This document shows, piece after piece, positions 1-8,348 of a DNA stretch of 64,000 nt. How positions within the stretch are numbered: the stretch's first letter is position 1; each line of letters starts with the position of its first letter. The notes under the pieces are model-generated. The model saw only the letters and a list, made by a program, of their open reading frames with translations, ran no database searches and had not been told where the DNA came from. Source of the stretch: Pancytospora philotis (Eukaryota > Microsporidia); assembly GCA_023647555.1 (NCBI GenBank), contig JALRLY010000274.1:1-64000 (forward strand), in the 5' to 3' direction. The position numbers and the translations under genes were made by a program.

Positions 1-3000
1 GCAGAATCTGCTTGCGCCGCTTGTCGAGGACGACAATGTCCGGCCGGTCGTGCGCAACCTTGACGTCGGTCTTCACGCGGGTGTCCACGCGGATCTCGAT
101 GTCGCGGCTGCTCAGCACCTCCTGCACGGAGTGCAGGCGGATCCGGCGTTGGCTCTTCAGACCATAGCGGTTGCATAATAAGAGATGGATGCAGCGCACT
201 ACTTCATTGTGCCGGCGCGTGTAGTCATGGGCTAGCATGCGGTCGCATCGCGTAGCGAGGTGGTCGACTGTTTTGGCAGCCTTGCCACAGTGAGGGCACG
301 TCCCGCCCGCACCCATGAACAGGTTGCGGTCTTGGAGTGCACACAGGGCAGCTTCCTCGCGCGGCGCAATGTTTCCGCTGCGCAGCCACACCGTCGATCC
401 TGGCATGCTCACTATCTCATTCCCAGTGGCTCTGTACAGCTTCTTGTGCTCGATCTTCTGGTTAATCTCGCCGTACAGAGACCTCCACTGGGCCTCTCTG
501 ATTATGCTTGTGTCGTCGGTGGCTTCCATGCCATACTTGTGCGCTATGTACCCGCCAATTAGGGACAAATGGGTCTTGGCTTGGGCCTCGACGTCCAGAT
601 GGCAGCGCGGCGGGTACTGGCTTCGAATGATGCTTGTAGTGTGGAAGATAATTGTGTGAGCATAAGCTCGCTTCTGAATGCCAAACAATGGAGCCCGCGT
701 CCCAGTTGGGCTCGGGGTAGGTACAGCCGCTCTTTACACGCTGGCTGGGCATGCAAGCCGTGCCGCGATAGGCACTGACGCACTGCATGGTCCAGCTCCT
801 CAAAGTCTCTAGGCTCGAGCCTTAAGACGCCCACGTAGTAGTTGGTCAACGACAGCGCATGTTCGTTGATCGCGTGGAAGAGGTGGCGCGCATTGAGTCG
901 GGTCTTGCACAACCGCTCCACCCGTGCTAGCAGCTCAGCTCGCACCTTCTCGAAGCACTCTCGCTTAGGCACACCGGTCTTGTCCTCGATGATACCGAGG
1001 TACTTGTAGCCGGCAGCGCCCTCAAGCAGCTCCGCAAAGCCTTCGCATACCGCAGAGTTCGTCGCTGATTTCTCGCGGTTCATCTCAAGGCCAATTGCTT
1101 GGAAGAATGCGCGCATCTCATCGGCCAGCTTAGCCAAGTTGTCCTCTGATGTCGCGAAAAGCTTCAGATCGTCCATGAAGAGCAGGTGGTTTATGCTGTG
1201 CGTGCGGCCCTCGCCTGAGTCGATTGCTATCATAGGGAAAGCCCCATTCAGCGACCGGCTAAGCGGGTCCATGCACAGTGCGAAGAGCAGCGGCGAGAGC
1301 GTATCGCCCTGTAGGATACCGCGCTCCACCTGCTTCTCCAAAATCACCTCGAAGTTCGAGCGGACTTGCAGCGTCCAGCTTGCGATAGTTGTCTCCAGAA
1401 ATGCTTGCACCCATACGGGCAGGGAAAGGCGTTTGATGCAGGCCAAGAGGTAGCTGTGGTTTACAGAGTCGAAGGCTTTCTTGACATCAACCCACAACTC
1501 CAGCAGCTTGTTGCCGTGTGCCTTGTTGGCCGCGATGTTCAGTAACGCCTGTTCTTTGGATCCTTGGACACCTCGTACTGTGCCCAGCTGATTCTCAGCG
1601 ATAAGCCCCCGTCGCTCGACCTCGATGCGTACTACCTCGGTGACACACTTCGTGGTCAGCTTGTATAGGCACGACATGCAGGTTATGGGCCGAAAGTCGC
1701 TACCGCGCTTGGCCTCGCCCTTTGGCATCAGGTACGTCAGTCCCTTGTAGAACCACTCCTGCGGCTTCGTGCCCTCAAGGCAGACTCCACGGATAACTTC
1801 ATAGAGGCTATCGTGGAGGGAGCTGATTCGTTGAATAAAGTAGTTGAATACCCCATCCACACCAGCTCCAACCCATGGTTTGAGCCACGCCACTAGCTCG
1901 CCAAACTCCGCCCGCGTTGGGAACACTGCGGGGGCTTCGGGGCCAGCGTCAAAGCTCAGCAGCCATCTGTTCAGCCCAGTGCTCTCCGTTTCAGTCTCCG
2001 GCTTGTTCCACATCGTGGACCAGAATGCCTTGACCTCTTCGGCAGGGACAGTGTGCGTCATGCCTTGGTCCCCGGAGAGACCTCTGTAGAAGCGTTTGCG
2101 GTTGAGCTCGAACTGCATGTTTTGCTTGTGGAATTCCTTCCGCTTGACATTCATTTCGAGCCGTTTTTCGTGCGCGCGGATCAGATTATCCAGCGTCGCA
2201 ACCGCCTCTCCGACGTCGTGCGGCTTGCTCAGTGCTAGGCCCTGCTCGCGCATTGCCTTGCGCGCTGTTCGCCGTTCGTCGTCTTCGAGTTCTTCACCGC
2301 GTTGCGCCTTCATCAGCACGTCGCGGGCTTCCCTTTGCCGCGTGATCTTCGCGGTAATATTGGCTGCCCACGGCGACGCCCTCGGTGCCCTCTCCGTCTC
2401 TGCCTGGTAGACAGCCTGGACGGCTTGCAGGATGCGAGCGATATGCTCCATTGTACTTGGGGGGTTCTCCTTCACGTGCTGGCCGACAGCTCGGTTCAAC
2501 GCAGTAAGGACATTGGTGTCTACCCTCGACGAAGGTACTTTCCTTGTCCTTTCTGCCGCTTCCACGCTAGTTTTGCTCGCCGTCCGAATGTGAATTTGGA
2601 TTTTCTCAAGCATCTTAGCGTAGAGACGCGCGTCAGCTAGCGAGCTCTCTTCGAGTAGCTCAGTGACGGTTTTCACTCGCTTGGTGGCCCTGTCTTGGAA
2701 TTGCCTGACCGTGCAAGGCCGCCCCGTATCCGAGACGACTGCCTTCTTCGCACGTCTGGTAAACTCTTCAACAGACACATTTACGGAGAACCGAGAGCAG
2801 AAATACGCATGCGCCTTGGCCCACCCTTTCCGCGGCATCCTATCAAGCCCTCCCAGAAGTGCCACGTAGGCTTTCTGGGGCCAGTCGTCGACGCCAGCGC
2901 TGACACTCTCGAGTATAGAGATCAGTCGGGCGTCATGTCCAGCAGCAGTAGGAGCCGGAGATGCAGATATCGCATCAGGGGGCCGAGGGGCAGAGCATGT

Positions 3001-3060
3001 TGCGTCGTCAACGCGGGCTGCTTCTTGTGCGTCGTCTTTCGATTTCGCAGCTCGCTCTAT
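1..3060 (-). pseudogene. Retrotransposon reverse transcriptase/endonuclease, frameshifted
   Basis: The minus-strand frame from about 3060 to 559 encodes a charged N-terminal region and then a reverse transcriptase: a GADGV-like fingers motif, the D-V-K-K-A-F-D-S-V catalytic block, GILQGDTLSPLLF, and the active-site F-M-D-D at 1168-1179. It stops at 559-561 (TAA). The conserved sequence carries on in another frame from 598 to position 1 with no stop, through the Cys/His cluster and into the endonuclease. The switch lies at about 597-603, where one missing base after GCC-ATC explains the break. The first ATG in frame is at 2838; an in-frame GTG lies at 2865. The copy is probably dead unless the missing base is an assembly error. 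Family assignment to the R4/Dong group comes from motif order and is moderately sure. Confidence 0.85.
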
Positions 3061-3066
3061 TGTCGT
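1..3066 (-). mobile_element. Non-LTR retrotransposon, R4/Dong-like, 5'-truncated
   Basis: This is a LINE-type element on the minus strand. It carries a reverse transcriptase domain followed by a Cys/His cluster (C-x2-C-x8-H-x4-C, about 245-300) and the start of a restriction-enzyme-like endonuclease, with an R-P-D-I-V-V-L-D block at about 12-40. That domain order is typical of the site-specific R2/R4/CRE-type elements rather than APE-type LINEs. The element continues past the window start, so its 3' end is not visible. At the 5' side the frame stays open to a stop at about 3106-3108, but I find no upstream ORF, no target duplication and no ATG before 2838, so the copy looks 5'-truncated. It sits only tens of bases behind the RPC34 stop codon; the exact junction (set near 3060) is inferred. 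Confidence 0.85.
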
Positions 3067-3129
3067 TATAGCAATATTTATTAAACTAAGGCGCTCACAG
3101 CCGTGTTATGGTTTCTATTTGTGGTTCCG

Positions 3130-3840
3130 CTAGTAGCTGAGATAGCCGGGCTTCAGCGAGCGCAGCACCACCTTGTCCTCAAGCGTATGCCGCTCCATGC
3201 GTCCGTCGTAGACCAGGCAGTCAACGAGCGTGTTCAGGTCGCCCATGCTCAGCTCCACCTCCGATATCCCGCTGCTGTCTATAAACGTCTTCAGATCGAC
3301 CAGCCGCACAAGCGAGTCCATCTTGGGCAGCGCGTACTCGTCCTCAGGCTTCGCGCAGTACTGGTACATAATGTCCATCAGCTTGTTGACGAACACCAGG
3401 TCCACGTCGTTGTTGTTGAACCACACGCCGCCGGTGACCTCCTCGTCCGGCTTGAGATCGTAGAGCAGGTACATCTTCCGGTTGTTCTTGACGGACTTGA
3501 CGCTCTTGATCTTGCGCGCGGTCTCGAGATTGCGCAAAATTTTGAGAATCAAGTTGTGCGGAATGTTCGTCTTCAGCTTGATGTCGCGCAGCCACATCCC
3601 GTTGGAGCCGATCTGCCCGAGCAGCGCGATGATCATCCCCTCGTAGTCCGTGGTTCTGCTCCTGACCGCCTTGTAGTATATCTTCTCGCTGGTCTTCACG
3701 ATCTCGATCTGGTTGGACTTGAGCAGGCCGTTCAGCACGGTCGCCAGCTCCAGCTTCGTGAGCTTGGCGAACGCGCCGCACAGCTCCTCCTCGGTGGCGC
3801 CGTCTTCGCGCTCGAGCAGATACTCGAGGACATCGCCCAT
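3130..3840 (-). CDS. RPC34: RNA polymerase III subunit RPC34/RPC6
   Basis: This is a winged-helix subunit of RNA polymerase III that helps open promoters and recruits TFIIIB at tRNA and 5S genes. The predicted 236 residues contain tandem winged-helix segments in the N-terminal half. The diagnostic block follows: T-G-G-V-W-F-N-N-N with D-V-D-L-V-F-V, and near the end S-G-I-S-E-V-E-L-S and L-V-Y-D-G-R-M-E. The yeast protein is about 317 residues, so this is a shortened form, and it lacks the usual acidic tail. I chose the ATG at 3840 because an AAAATTT box lies 13 bases before it; longer in-frame starts run back to 3972 but would swallow that box. The gene is divergent from PRP31. Confidence 0.88.
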   Translation of the reverse strand: MGDVLEYLLEREDGATEEELCGAFAKLTKLELATVLNGLLKSNQIEIVKTSEKIYYKAVRSRTTDYEGMIIALLGQIGSNGMWLRDIKLKTNIPHNLILKILRNLETARKIKSVKSVKNNRKMYLLYDLKPDEEVTGGVWFNNNDVDLVFVNKLMDIMYQYCAKPEDEYALPKMDSLVRLVDLKTFIDSSGISEVELSMGDLNTLVDCLVYDGRMERHTLEDKVVLRSLKPGYLSY

Positions 3841-3970
3841 GGGCTGCCGGTGGAAAATTTGCAAATCGCACGCGTGCCGGCGCATCAGCTGTGGACTAGC
3901 TCTGGCTTGGCTGTTTATTGGATGCTTTAAGCAGCCCTGTTTTGGTATGCGGTATTTCAGCCCTTTGGGC

Positions 3971-4633
3971 ATGCACCAGAACCCTGAAACAGAGAGTTCA
4001 ATGGGCGAGGATGCGGTAACAGCTGAGCTCAGCGGCTTACTGGGCGAGGATGTTGATGGATGCGTGTACGCAAAAGATGCGCTCCTGCTCCAGGTTCTGC
4101 TAGAAGAGCAGCCCGCGGCTGGACAGGGGCTAGACTACAGAATCGCGCGGCTATGCTACTTGGAGCTCGCACCGCAAAGCCAGGAAAGGGTAGTTGCTCT
4201 GCTGAATCGTCTTAGGCAGCTGCGAACCGGGGCTGCCGGATGCACACACTCCACCTATCGATCGCTTCATGCCATCCTCGGGGCGGAAGGCACAGCGAGG
4301 CTGGTGACGCAAGCAGGCGGTCTGAGCACAATCGTATACAATCGGCCTGGGCGGCTGGCTAAGTTTGATGCAGTTAAAACCCATCCGTTTGTGCTGGCGC
4401 AAGAAGACCGCACCAGGGCGGCCCGTTTCCTGTCGTGCAAAATAGCCCTGGCGGCGCGCGTGGACTACTGTGGCGGCGAGGCGTTTGATTTCTCAGACGC
4501 GCTGCGCAAATATGGCGCCCGCGCACAGATTGGCGGTAAAGCACCCAGGCCAGAACGCCAGCCCATCAAGAGCCACCGCGGCGGATTGAGACGGCGGCGC
4601 AGAATTAAGAACCGCCAGTTACTTACAAATTAA
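3971..4633 (+). CDS. PRP31: U4/U6 snRNP protein Prp31 (Nop domain)
   Basis: Prp31 bridges the U4 snRNA 5' stem-loop and the 15.5K protein and is needed to form the tri-snRNP. The predicted protein has about 220 residues, less than half the usual length. The C-terminal half matches the Nop domain and what follows it: A-G-G-L-S-T-I, H-P-F-V-L, A-A-R-F-L-S-C-K-I-A-L-A-A-R-V-D, and then a basic G-G-L-R-R-R-R-R-I-K-N-R segment like the Prp31 G-G-R-R-x-R-K-M-K-E-R region. The N-terminal coiled part is greatly reduced. Candidate starts are 3971 and the in-frame ATG at 4001. Nop56/Nop58 share the Nop fold but do not carry this basic tail, which favours Prp31. Its presence implies active splicing. Confidence 0.75.
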   Translation: MHQNPETESSMGEDAVTAELSGLLGEDVDGCVYAKDALLLQVLLEEQPAAGQGLDYRIARLCYLELAPQSQERVVALLNRLRQLRTGAAGCTHSTYRSLHAILGAEGTARLVTQAGGLSTIVYNRPGRLAKFDAVKTHPFVLAQEDRTRAARFLSCKIALAARVDYCGGEAFDFSDALRKYGARAQIGGKAPRPERQPIKSHRGGLRRRRRIKNRQLLTN

Positions 4634-4735
4634 ATATGCTACATGTAATTTCTATCGGAGCAGAATAAGCCTGTGCTAGTATTTATTTTTCACGGCTTTG
4701 ACCTCTTACCTAGAGCTGCGATAAAGGCCGGCCGT

Positions 4736-5188
4736 TCACACGCTCCGGTCCCAGGTGGGTGCGTGCGGCAGGGTAGCCATGCCGCTGAAATACTCCTTCT
4801 CTATCCGCGCCTCCAAGTCGTACAGGCTGTTGCAGCCCCAGCCCTTGGCCCGCGCGGCGTTCAGCAGTTTCTTGGCGTATACGAAGTTGCCCGCGTCGAT
4901 ATTCTTCTTGGCAAGCCTGAAAAGCGAGTGCTTGTACTCCGTCAGATTGTAGCCCCAGGCGTTGCGCCTTAGTGTATCCACGCTGTTGTCGCACACGTAG
5001 TTGTACATCAGGTTGGACTTGCCGCGGGCGTACAGCGGCTTGTTCTGGTCGTACTGGACGTCGAGCGCCAGATAGGCGCCGTAGTCCCTGCTCTTGAGGG
5101 CCGCGAGGTAGAGCTCGTTTATCCGCTGGTTCTCGGCCCGCGCCTCGCGCCGCTGCCGCTCCGACTCCATATTCACAGCCCGGAACAT
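4736..5188 (-). CDS. Conserved-looking hypothetical protein
   Basis: I do not recognise this protein. It has about 150 residues (140 if translation starts at the ATG at 5170, residue 11). The N-terminus is charged and helical (E-S-E-R-Q-R-R-E-A-R-A-E-N-Q). The C-terminal half is aromatic-rich and looks like a helical hairpin: G-Y-N-L-T-E-Y-K-H-S-L-F-R-L-A-K-K, then A-K-K-L-L-N-A-A and G-W-G. This could be a TPR-like repeat. There is no signal peptide or membrane segment. Codon usage matches neighbouring housekeeping genes, and the long, coherent frame with strong G/C at third positions supports a real gene. The frame runs further upstream only through a GTG at 5218. It lies between PRP31 (convergent) and SUA5 (same strand). 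Confidence 0.7.
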   Translation of the reverse strand: MFRAVNMESERQRREARAENQRINELYLAALKSRDYGAYLALDVQYDQNKPLYARGKSNLMYNYVCDNSVDTLRRNAWGYNLTEYKHSLFRLAKKNIDAGNFVYAKKLLNAARAKGWGCNSLYDLEARIEKEYFSGMATLPHAPTWDRSV

Positions 5189-5312
5189 GGGCACCGCAGT
5201 TCCGCGAGTGATCCGCACTGGGATGCGAGGCAGTCTCGCAAAAATAAAAAGTGGGCTCCGGCGCCGGGCGATCGAACGGCAGACGAGCGGTCTACAATGA
5301 CAGTAATAAACT

Positions 5313-6305
5313 TCATTCTATGATGTGTGTCGAGGCCTTCTCCAGGCGGTCCATGATCGCAAGGCCCTCGTGGTCGGTGGCGTATGCCCGAATGAAAATG
5401 GCATCGCACGATTTGTCGAGCGCACGCAGCCCGGCGAAGATCCCGCGGCAGACGTCCTGGCTGCTCTGCCCCAGATCAAAGCGCTTGTGCACCGTAAACC
5501 CGTAGCTTTCGTGCGCGCTGCCCATCACGCCTATGCGGCGCTCGCCCAGCTCCCCGGCCTTGCGCGCCATCGCGTCCTTCCAGTCGGCGCCGCGGAACAG
5601 GAACACCGTGGCGCACGGGGAGTAGTGCTTGTACTTCTGGCCCGGGCTGAGCACCTCGCCGCCGACGGCCTTGTTCTCGACGCACACCTCGCGCCCGATG
5701 ACGGCCTCGATGTCCTCGCGCGTGATGCAGCCGGGCCGCAGGATGACCGCGCGGCCCTTGATGATCCCAAATACCGTGGACTCGAGGCCGACGGCGCAGG
5801 GACCATCGTCGATGTAGTGCTCGACGCGCGCGCCGAAGTCGTCCACGACATGCTGGACGGTCGTGGGGCTCGGCCGCCCGCTCGTGTTCGCAGACGGCGC
5901 CGCGAGCGGCACACCTATCCTGTCGATCAGCCTGCAGAGCTGCGGGCTCCGGGGCATCCGCACAGCCACCGTGCTCTGCCCGTTCCCTTTGATCACAGGC
6001 GAAACACCGTCGCTGGCGTTGAAGATGAGGGTGAGCGGCCCGGGCCAGAAGCGCTTCATCAGCCGCTGGTACTCCTCCGGAATGCTGCCGCTGACGAGAT
6101 CCCGCAGCATATCCGGCGAGGACACGTGCACAATGAGCGGGTTGTCGGTCGGCCGCCCCTTTATCTTAAATATCTCTCGGAGCGCGTCTTCCCTGTCGAC
6201 CCGGGCGGCGAGGCCGTACACCGTCTCGGTCGGGATCACGAACGGGCGCTCGTACGCGTCCTTTTCGAACTCCTCAACCGCCTCGTCCAAGCTCGTGACG
6301 CGCAT
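5313..6305 (-). CDS. SUA5: Threonylcarbamoyl-AMP synthase Sua5
   Basis: Sua5 makes threonylcarbamoyl-AMP from threonine, bicarbonate and ATP, the first step of the t6A modification at position 37 of tRNAs reading ANN codons. The 330-residue protein has the full YrdC domain first: P-T-E-T-V-Y-G-L-A near residue 25, K-G-R-P-x-D-N-P-L-I-V-H near 50, and S-A-N-T-S-G-R-P-S-P-T near 140. A C-terminal Sua5 domain follows after the linker with S-P-G-Q-K-Y-K-H-Y-S-P. Both catalytic and linker signatures are intact and the length is close to that of archaeal and fungal Sua5 proteins. An AAATTTTT box lies 13 bases before the ATG. Confidence 0.95.
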   Translation of the reverse strand: MRVTSLDEAVEEFEKDAYERPFVIPTETVYGLAARVDREDALREIFKIKGRPTDNPLIVHVSSPDMLRDLVSGSIPEEYQRLMKRFWPGPLTLIFNASDGVSPVIKGNGQSTVAVRMPRSPQLCRLIDRIGVPLAAPSANTSGRPSPTTVQHVVDDFGARVEHYIDDGPCAVGLESTVFGIIKGRAVILRPGCITREDIEAVIGREVCVENKAVGGEVLSPGQKYKHYSPCATVFLFRGADWKDAMARKAGELGERRIGVMGSAHESYGFTVHKRFDLGQSSQDVCRGIFAGLRALDKSCDAIFIRAYATDHEGLAIMDRLEKASTHIIE

Positions 6306-6676
6306 TCCGGGGCTGCGGAAATTTTTATGAAGGACGGCCAGCGTCTTTTAACCGGCAGTGCGTTTCGCGGGAGCCAAAGACCGGCCGTGATGTCGGGCGT
6401 CCGCGATGCCACCATGGTGGCAGGAGCGGTGTAAATATAATAGACGGAACTATGGCGCGGGACTCAGCGAAAGGATTGGTACTGAGAAAGAAAATGAGTG
6501 GACTAAAGGGCCGGCTTAGAAATCATAAAACCACACTGTCGAGCACCGTTTATTATAAAGGCAATTTATTCAAAGCTGATACGGCTTGGGCCCATTATGC
6601 GCACTCACATCTCCAACCGCAGATCAAACCACTTCTGCTTCAAGCGGCTTATCAAACTATGCGGTACTAACTTCTG

Positions 6677-6695
6677 CACCACTTGCTCAGTGGTG
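6677..6695. repeat. Perfect 7-bp inverted repeat
   Basis: CACCACT and AGTGGTG flank a five-base loop (TGCTC). The repeat lies just after a TACTAAC-like stretch. Its function is unknown; it may be a transcript hairpin or an operator-like site. Confidence 0.6.
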
Positions 6696-6854
6696 AGACT
6701 AGAGTCTGCTCTTTTCTCAGGTACCAGTAAAACCCGCGCGAACATATTCTACACATGATCCCAGATTCGTTATATTGGCATGTGTTTTACGGTACAGCCA
6801 ATAGGAAGACATACCAACGCCAACGCGCATCAGATACATCCGACACAATCTTGG

Positions 6855-6880
6855 TTGAGTATTCCAGGGTGAATACTCAA
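6855..6880. repeat. Perfect 10-bp inverted repeat
   Basis: TTGAGTATTC and GAATACTCAA flank a six-base loop (CAGGGT). A second, weaker dyad (TACTC...GAGTA, about 6887-6903) follows directly. The pair sits about 200 bases before the MBOAT start. Confidence 0.8.
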
Positions 6881-7083
6881 TGCCAATACTCTAAATATGA
6901 GTACACATTCAGTGCCTGCGTAACTAGATCATTGATAAGCATGCATACGTAGTCCGCTTTCATTTCTTCGTTGAAAGAATCCTATATCTGAAACTAGAAT
7001 CGGCCGCTTCAGAGTTTGTTTCAATGGGCTGGTGCAGCTGCTCCGCGCCGGCACAGCTTGTTTTCACAAGAACATGCACCCAT

Positions 7084-8277
7084 ATGGCGAGCCGCGCCAA
7101 GGAGAAGCAGCCGGCCGACGCAAAGAGCAGGATGCCCATCGCCTCCGCGATTCCGGGGGCCGGCAGCGAGAGCCCACGCGAGTCGCGCACGCTGCGGACG
7201 CACATCGGATGGATAAACCTGGTGACGATCATCGCGCTGCTCAGCGTCGCGCGCTCCATCGTCCTGAACATCATGGAGTACGGGTTCATCATAGAATCCC
7301 CGCTTGCGCAGCTCAAATGGGCCGACACCCTCTACTTCCTCGTCGTCTTCGCGCTGAACGCGACGCGTGCCTGCCTCTTCTACGCGGTCAGCGCTTTTGC
7401 CTGGCCCGTCGCGGCCGTGTACATCCTCCTGAGCGAGGGCCTCATGTCGCTCCTGGTGTTCAGGAGGATCAACTACGTCTACATGCGGAGCTGGGCCCAC
7501 ATCATTCTGCTGATCACCGATCTGAAGCTTGTTTCCTTCCTTGTCGAGCGCTGCCCGTCGACGCTGGAGGAGCTCCTGCGCTTCATGGTGCTGCCCACGC
7601 TCATGTACAAGCAGAGCTACGCGTGGAAGGAGAGCAGAAGCTTCGCGCTCGTCGGCAGGCACGTCGCGTCGTTCATCGCGTACTACCTTCTTTTTGTCTT
7701 TCTCATGGACCAGTACGCCATTCCGTCGGTCTACCGGATCATCGAGCACGATTCCGCGTTTTCGCTGATGGACAGCTGCGTCAACCTCAGCATATCCACG
7801 ATCCTGCTCTTCATCGTGTTTTTCCAGCTGGTGTTCAACGGCTTTCTCGCGATCGTGGCCGAGCTCACGGGCTTTGCCGAGACGGCCTACGGCGAGTGGT
7901 GGAACTCCGCGACGGCCGCCGAGTTCTGGAAGTGCTGGAACATACCCGTGCACCAGTTCATCAACAACTACCTGCACAAGCCGATGGTCCGGCGCGGCGT
8001 CCCGCGGCCGCTGGCCATGTCCGTGTGCTTCGTGCTCAGCGGCGCGGTCCACGAGTACGTCACTGCGATGGCGATGCGGAAGCTCACGGGCTACATGTTC
8101 CTCGCGATGGTCAGCCAGGCGCCCTTCATGTACGTGAGCGACGTCTTCACCCGCAGGTTCCCGGCCTACGGCAACATGTTCTTCTGGCTCATGTTCTCCG
8201 CCATCGGCCAGCCGCTCACCGTTCTGCTGATCTTCCGCGCCCACTACATCGAGAAGGCCCAGGACATCGAGCCGTAA
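7084..8277 (+). CDS. MBOAT acyltransferase, DGAT1/sterol O-acyltransferase type
   Basis: This is an ER membrane O-acyltransferase that would esterify diacylglycerol or a sterol with acyl-CoA to make storage lipid. The predicted 397 residues contain about eight hydrophobic segments after a polar N-terminus of about 40 residues. The family signature F-Y-x-D-W-W-N appears as Y-G-E-W-W-N (about residues 269-274), followed by F-W-K-C-W-N-I-P-V-H-Q-F. The catalytic histidine is in S-G-A-V-H-E-Y (about residue 323). Both features match the DGAT1/ARE branch of the MBOAT family, and the length is slightly short of fungal and animal members (about 490-640). The substrate cannot be told from sequence alone. 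The start at 7084 is preferred over 7024 because the longer leader is not family-like. Confidence 0.85.
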   Translation: MASRAKEKQPADAKSRMPIASAIPGAGSESPRESRTLRTHIGWINLVTIIALLSVARSIVLNIMEYGFIIESPLAQLKWADTLYFLVVFALNATRACLFYAVSAFAWPVAAVYILLSEGLMSLLVFRRINYVYMRSWAHIILLITDLKLVSFLVERCPSTLEELLRFMVLPTLMYKQSYAWKESRSFALVGRHVASFIAYYLLFVFLMDQYAIPSVYRIIEHDSAFSLMDSCVNLSISTILLFIVFFQLVFNGFLAIVAELTGFAETAYGEWWNSATAAEFWKCWNIPVHQFINNYLHKPMVRRGVPRPLAMSVCFVLSGAVHEYVTAMAMRKLTGYMFLAMVSQAPFMYVSDVFTRRFPAYGNMFFWLMFSAIGQPLTVLLIFRAHYIEKAQDIEP

Positions 8278-8348
8278 GGCGCATTTTACAGCGCGCTCAA
8301 AAAATAAATGCCTACAGAACAACTTAAATAGCACGGAAGGCTTTGGCT

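Larger units (their letters stand above)
6306..7083. other. Gene-poor gap with inverted repeats
   Basis: This 778-base stretch between SUA5 and the MBOAT gene is more AT-rich than its surroundings. It holds two perfect hairpins (6677-6695 and 6855-6880) and an imperfect one (about 6887-6903). A 72-codon open frame at 6452-6670 has no recognisable content and is not called as a gene. I see no tRNA or other known RNA here. Confidence 0.6.

Noticed and set aside
6452..6670. 72-codon open frame in the 6.3-7.1 kb gap
   Set aside because: No recognisable content, AT-richer codons than neighbours, and no promoter box. It could be a real small gene but cannot be supported.
6664..6690. TACTAAC followed by a CAG, like a branch point and 3' splice site
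   Set aside because: No matching 5' splice site or flanking exon could be found; likely chance in AT-rich DNA.
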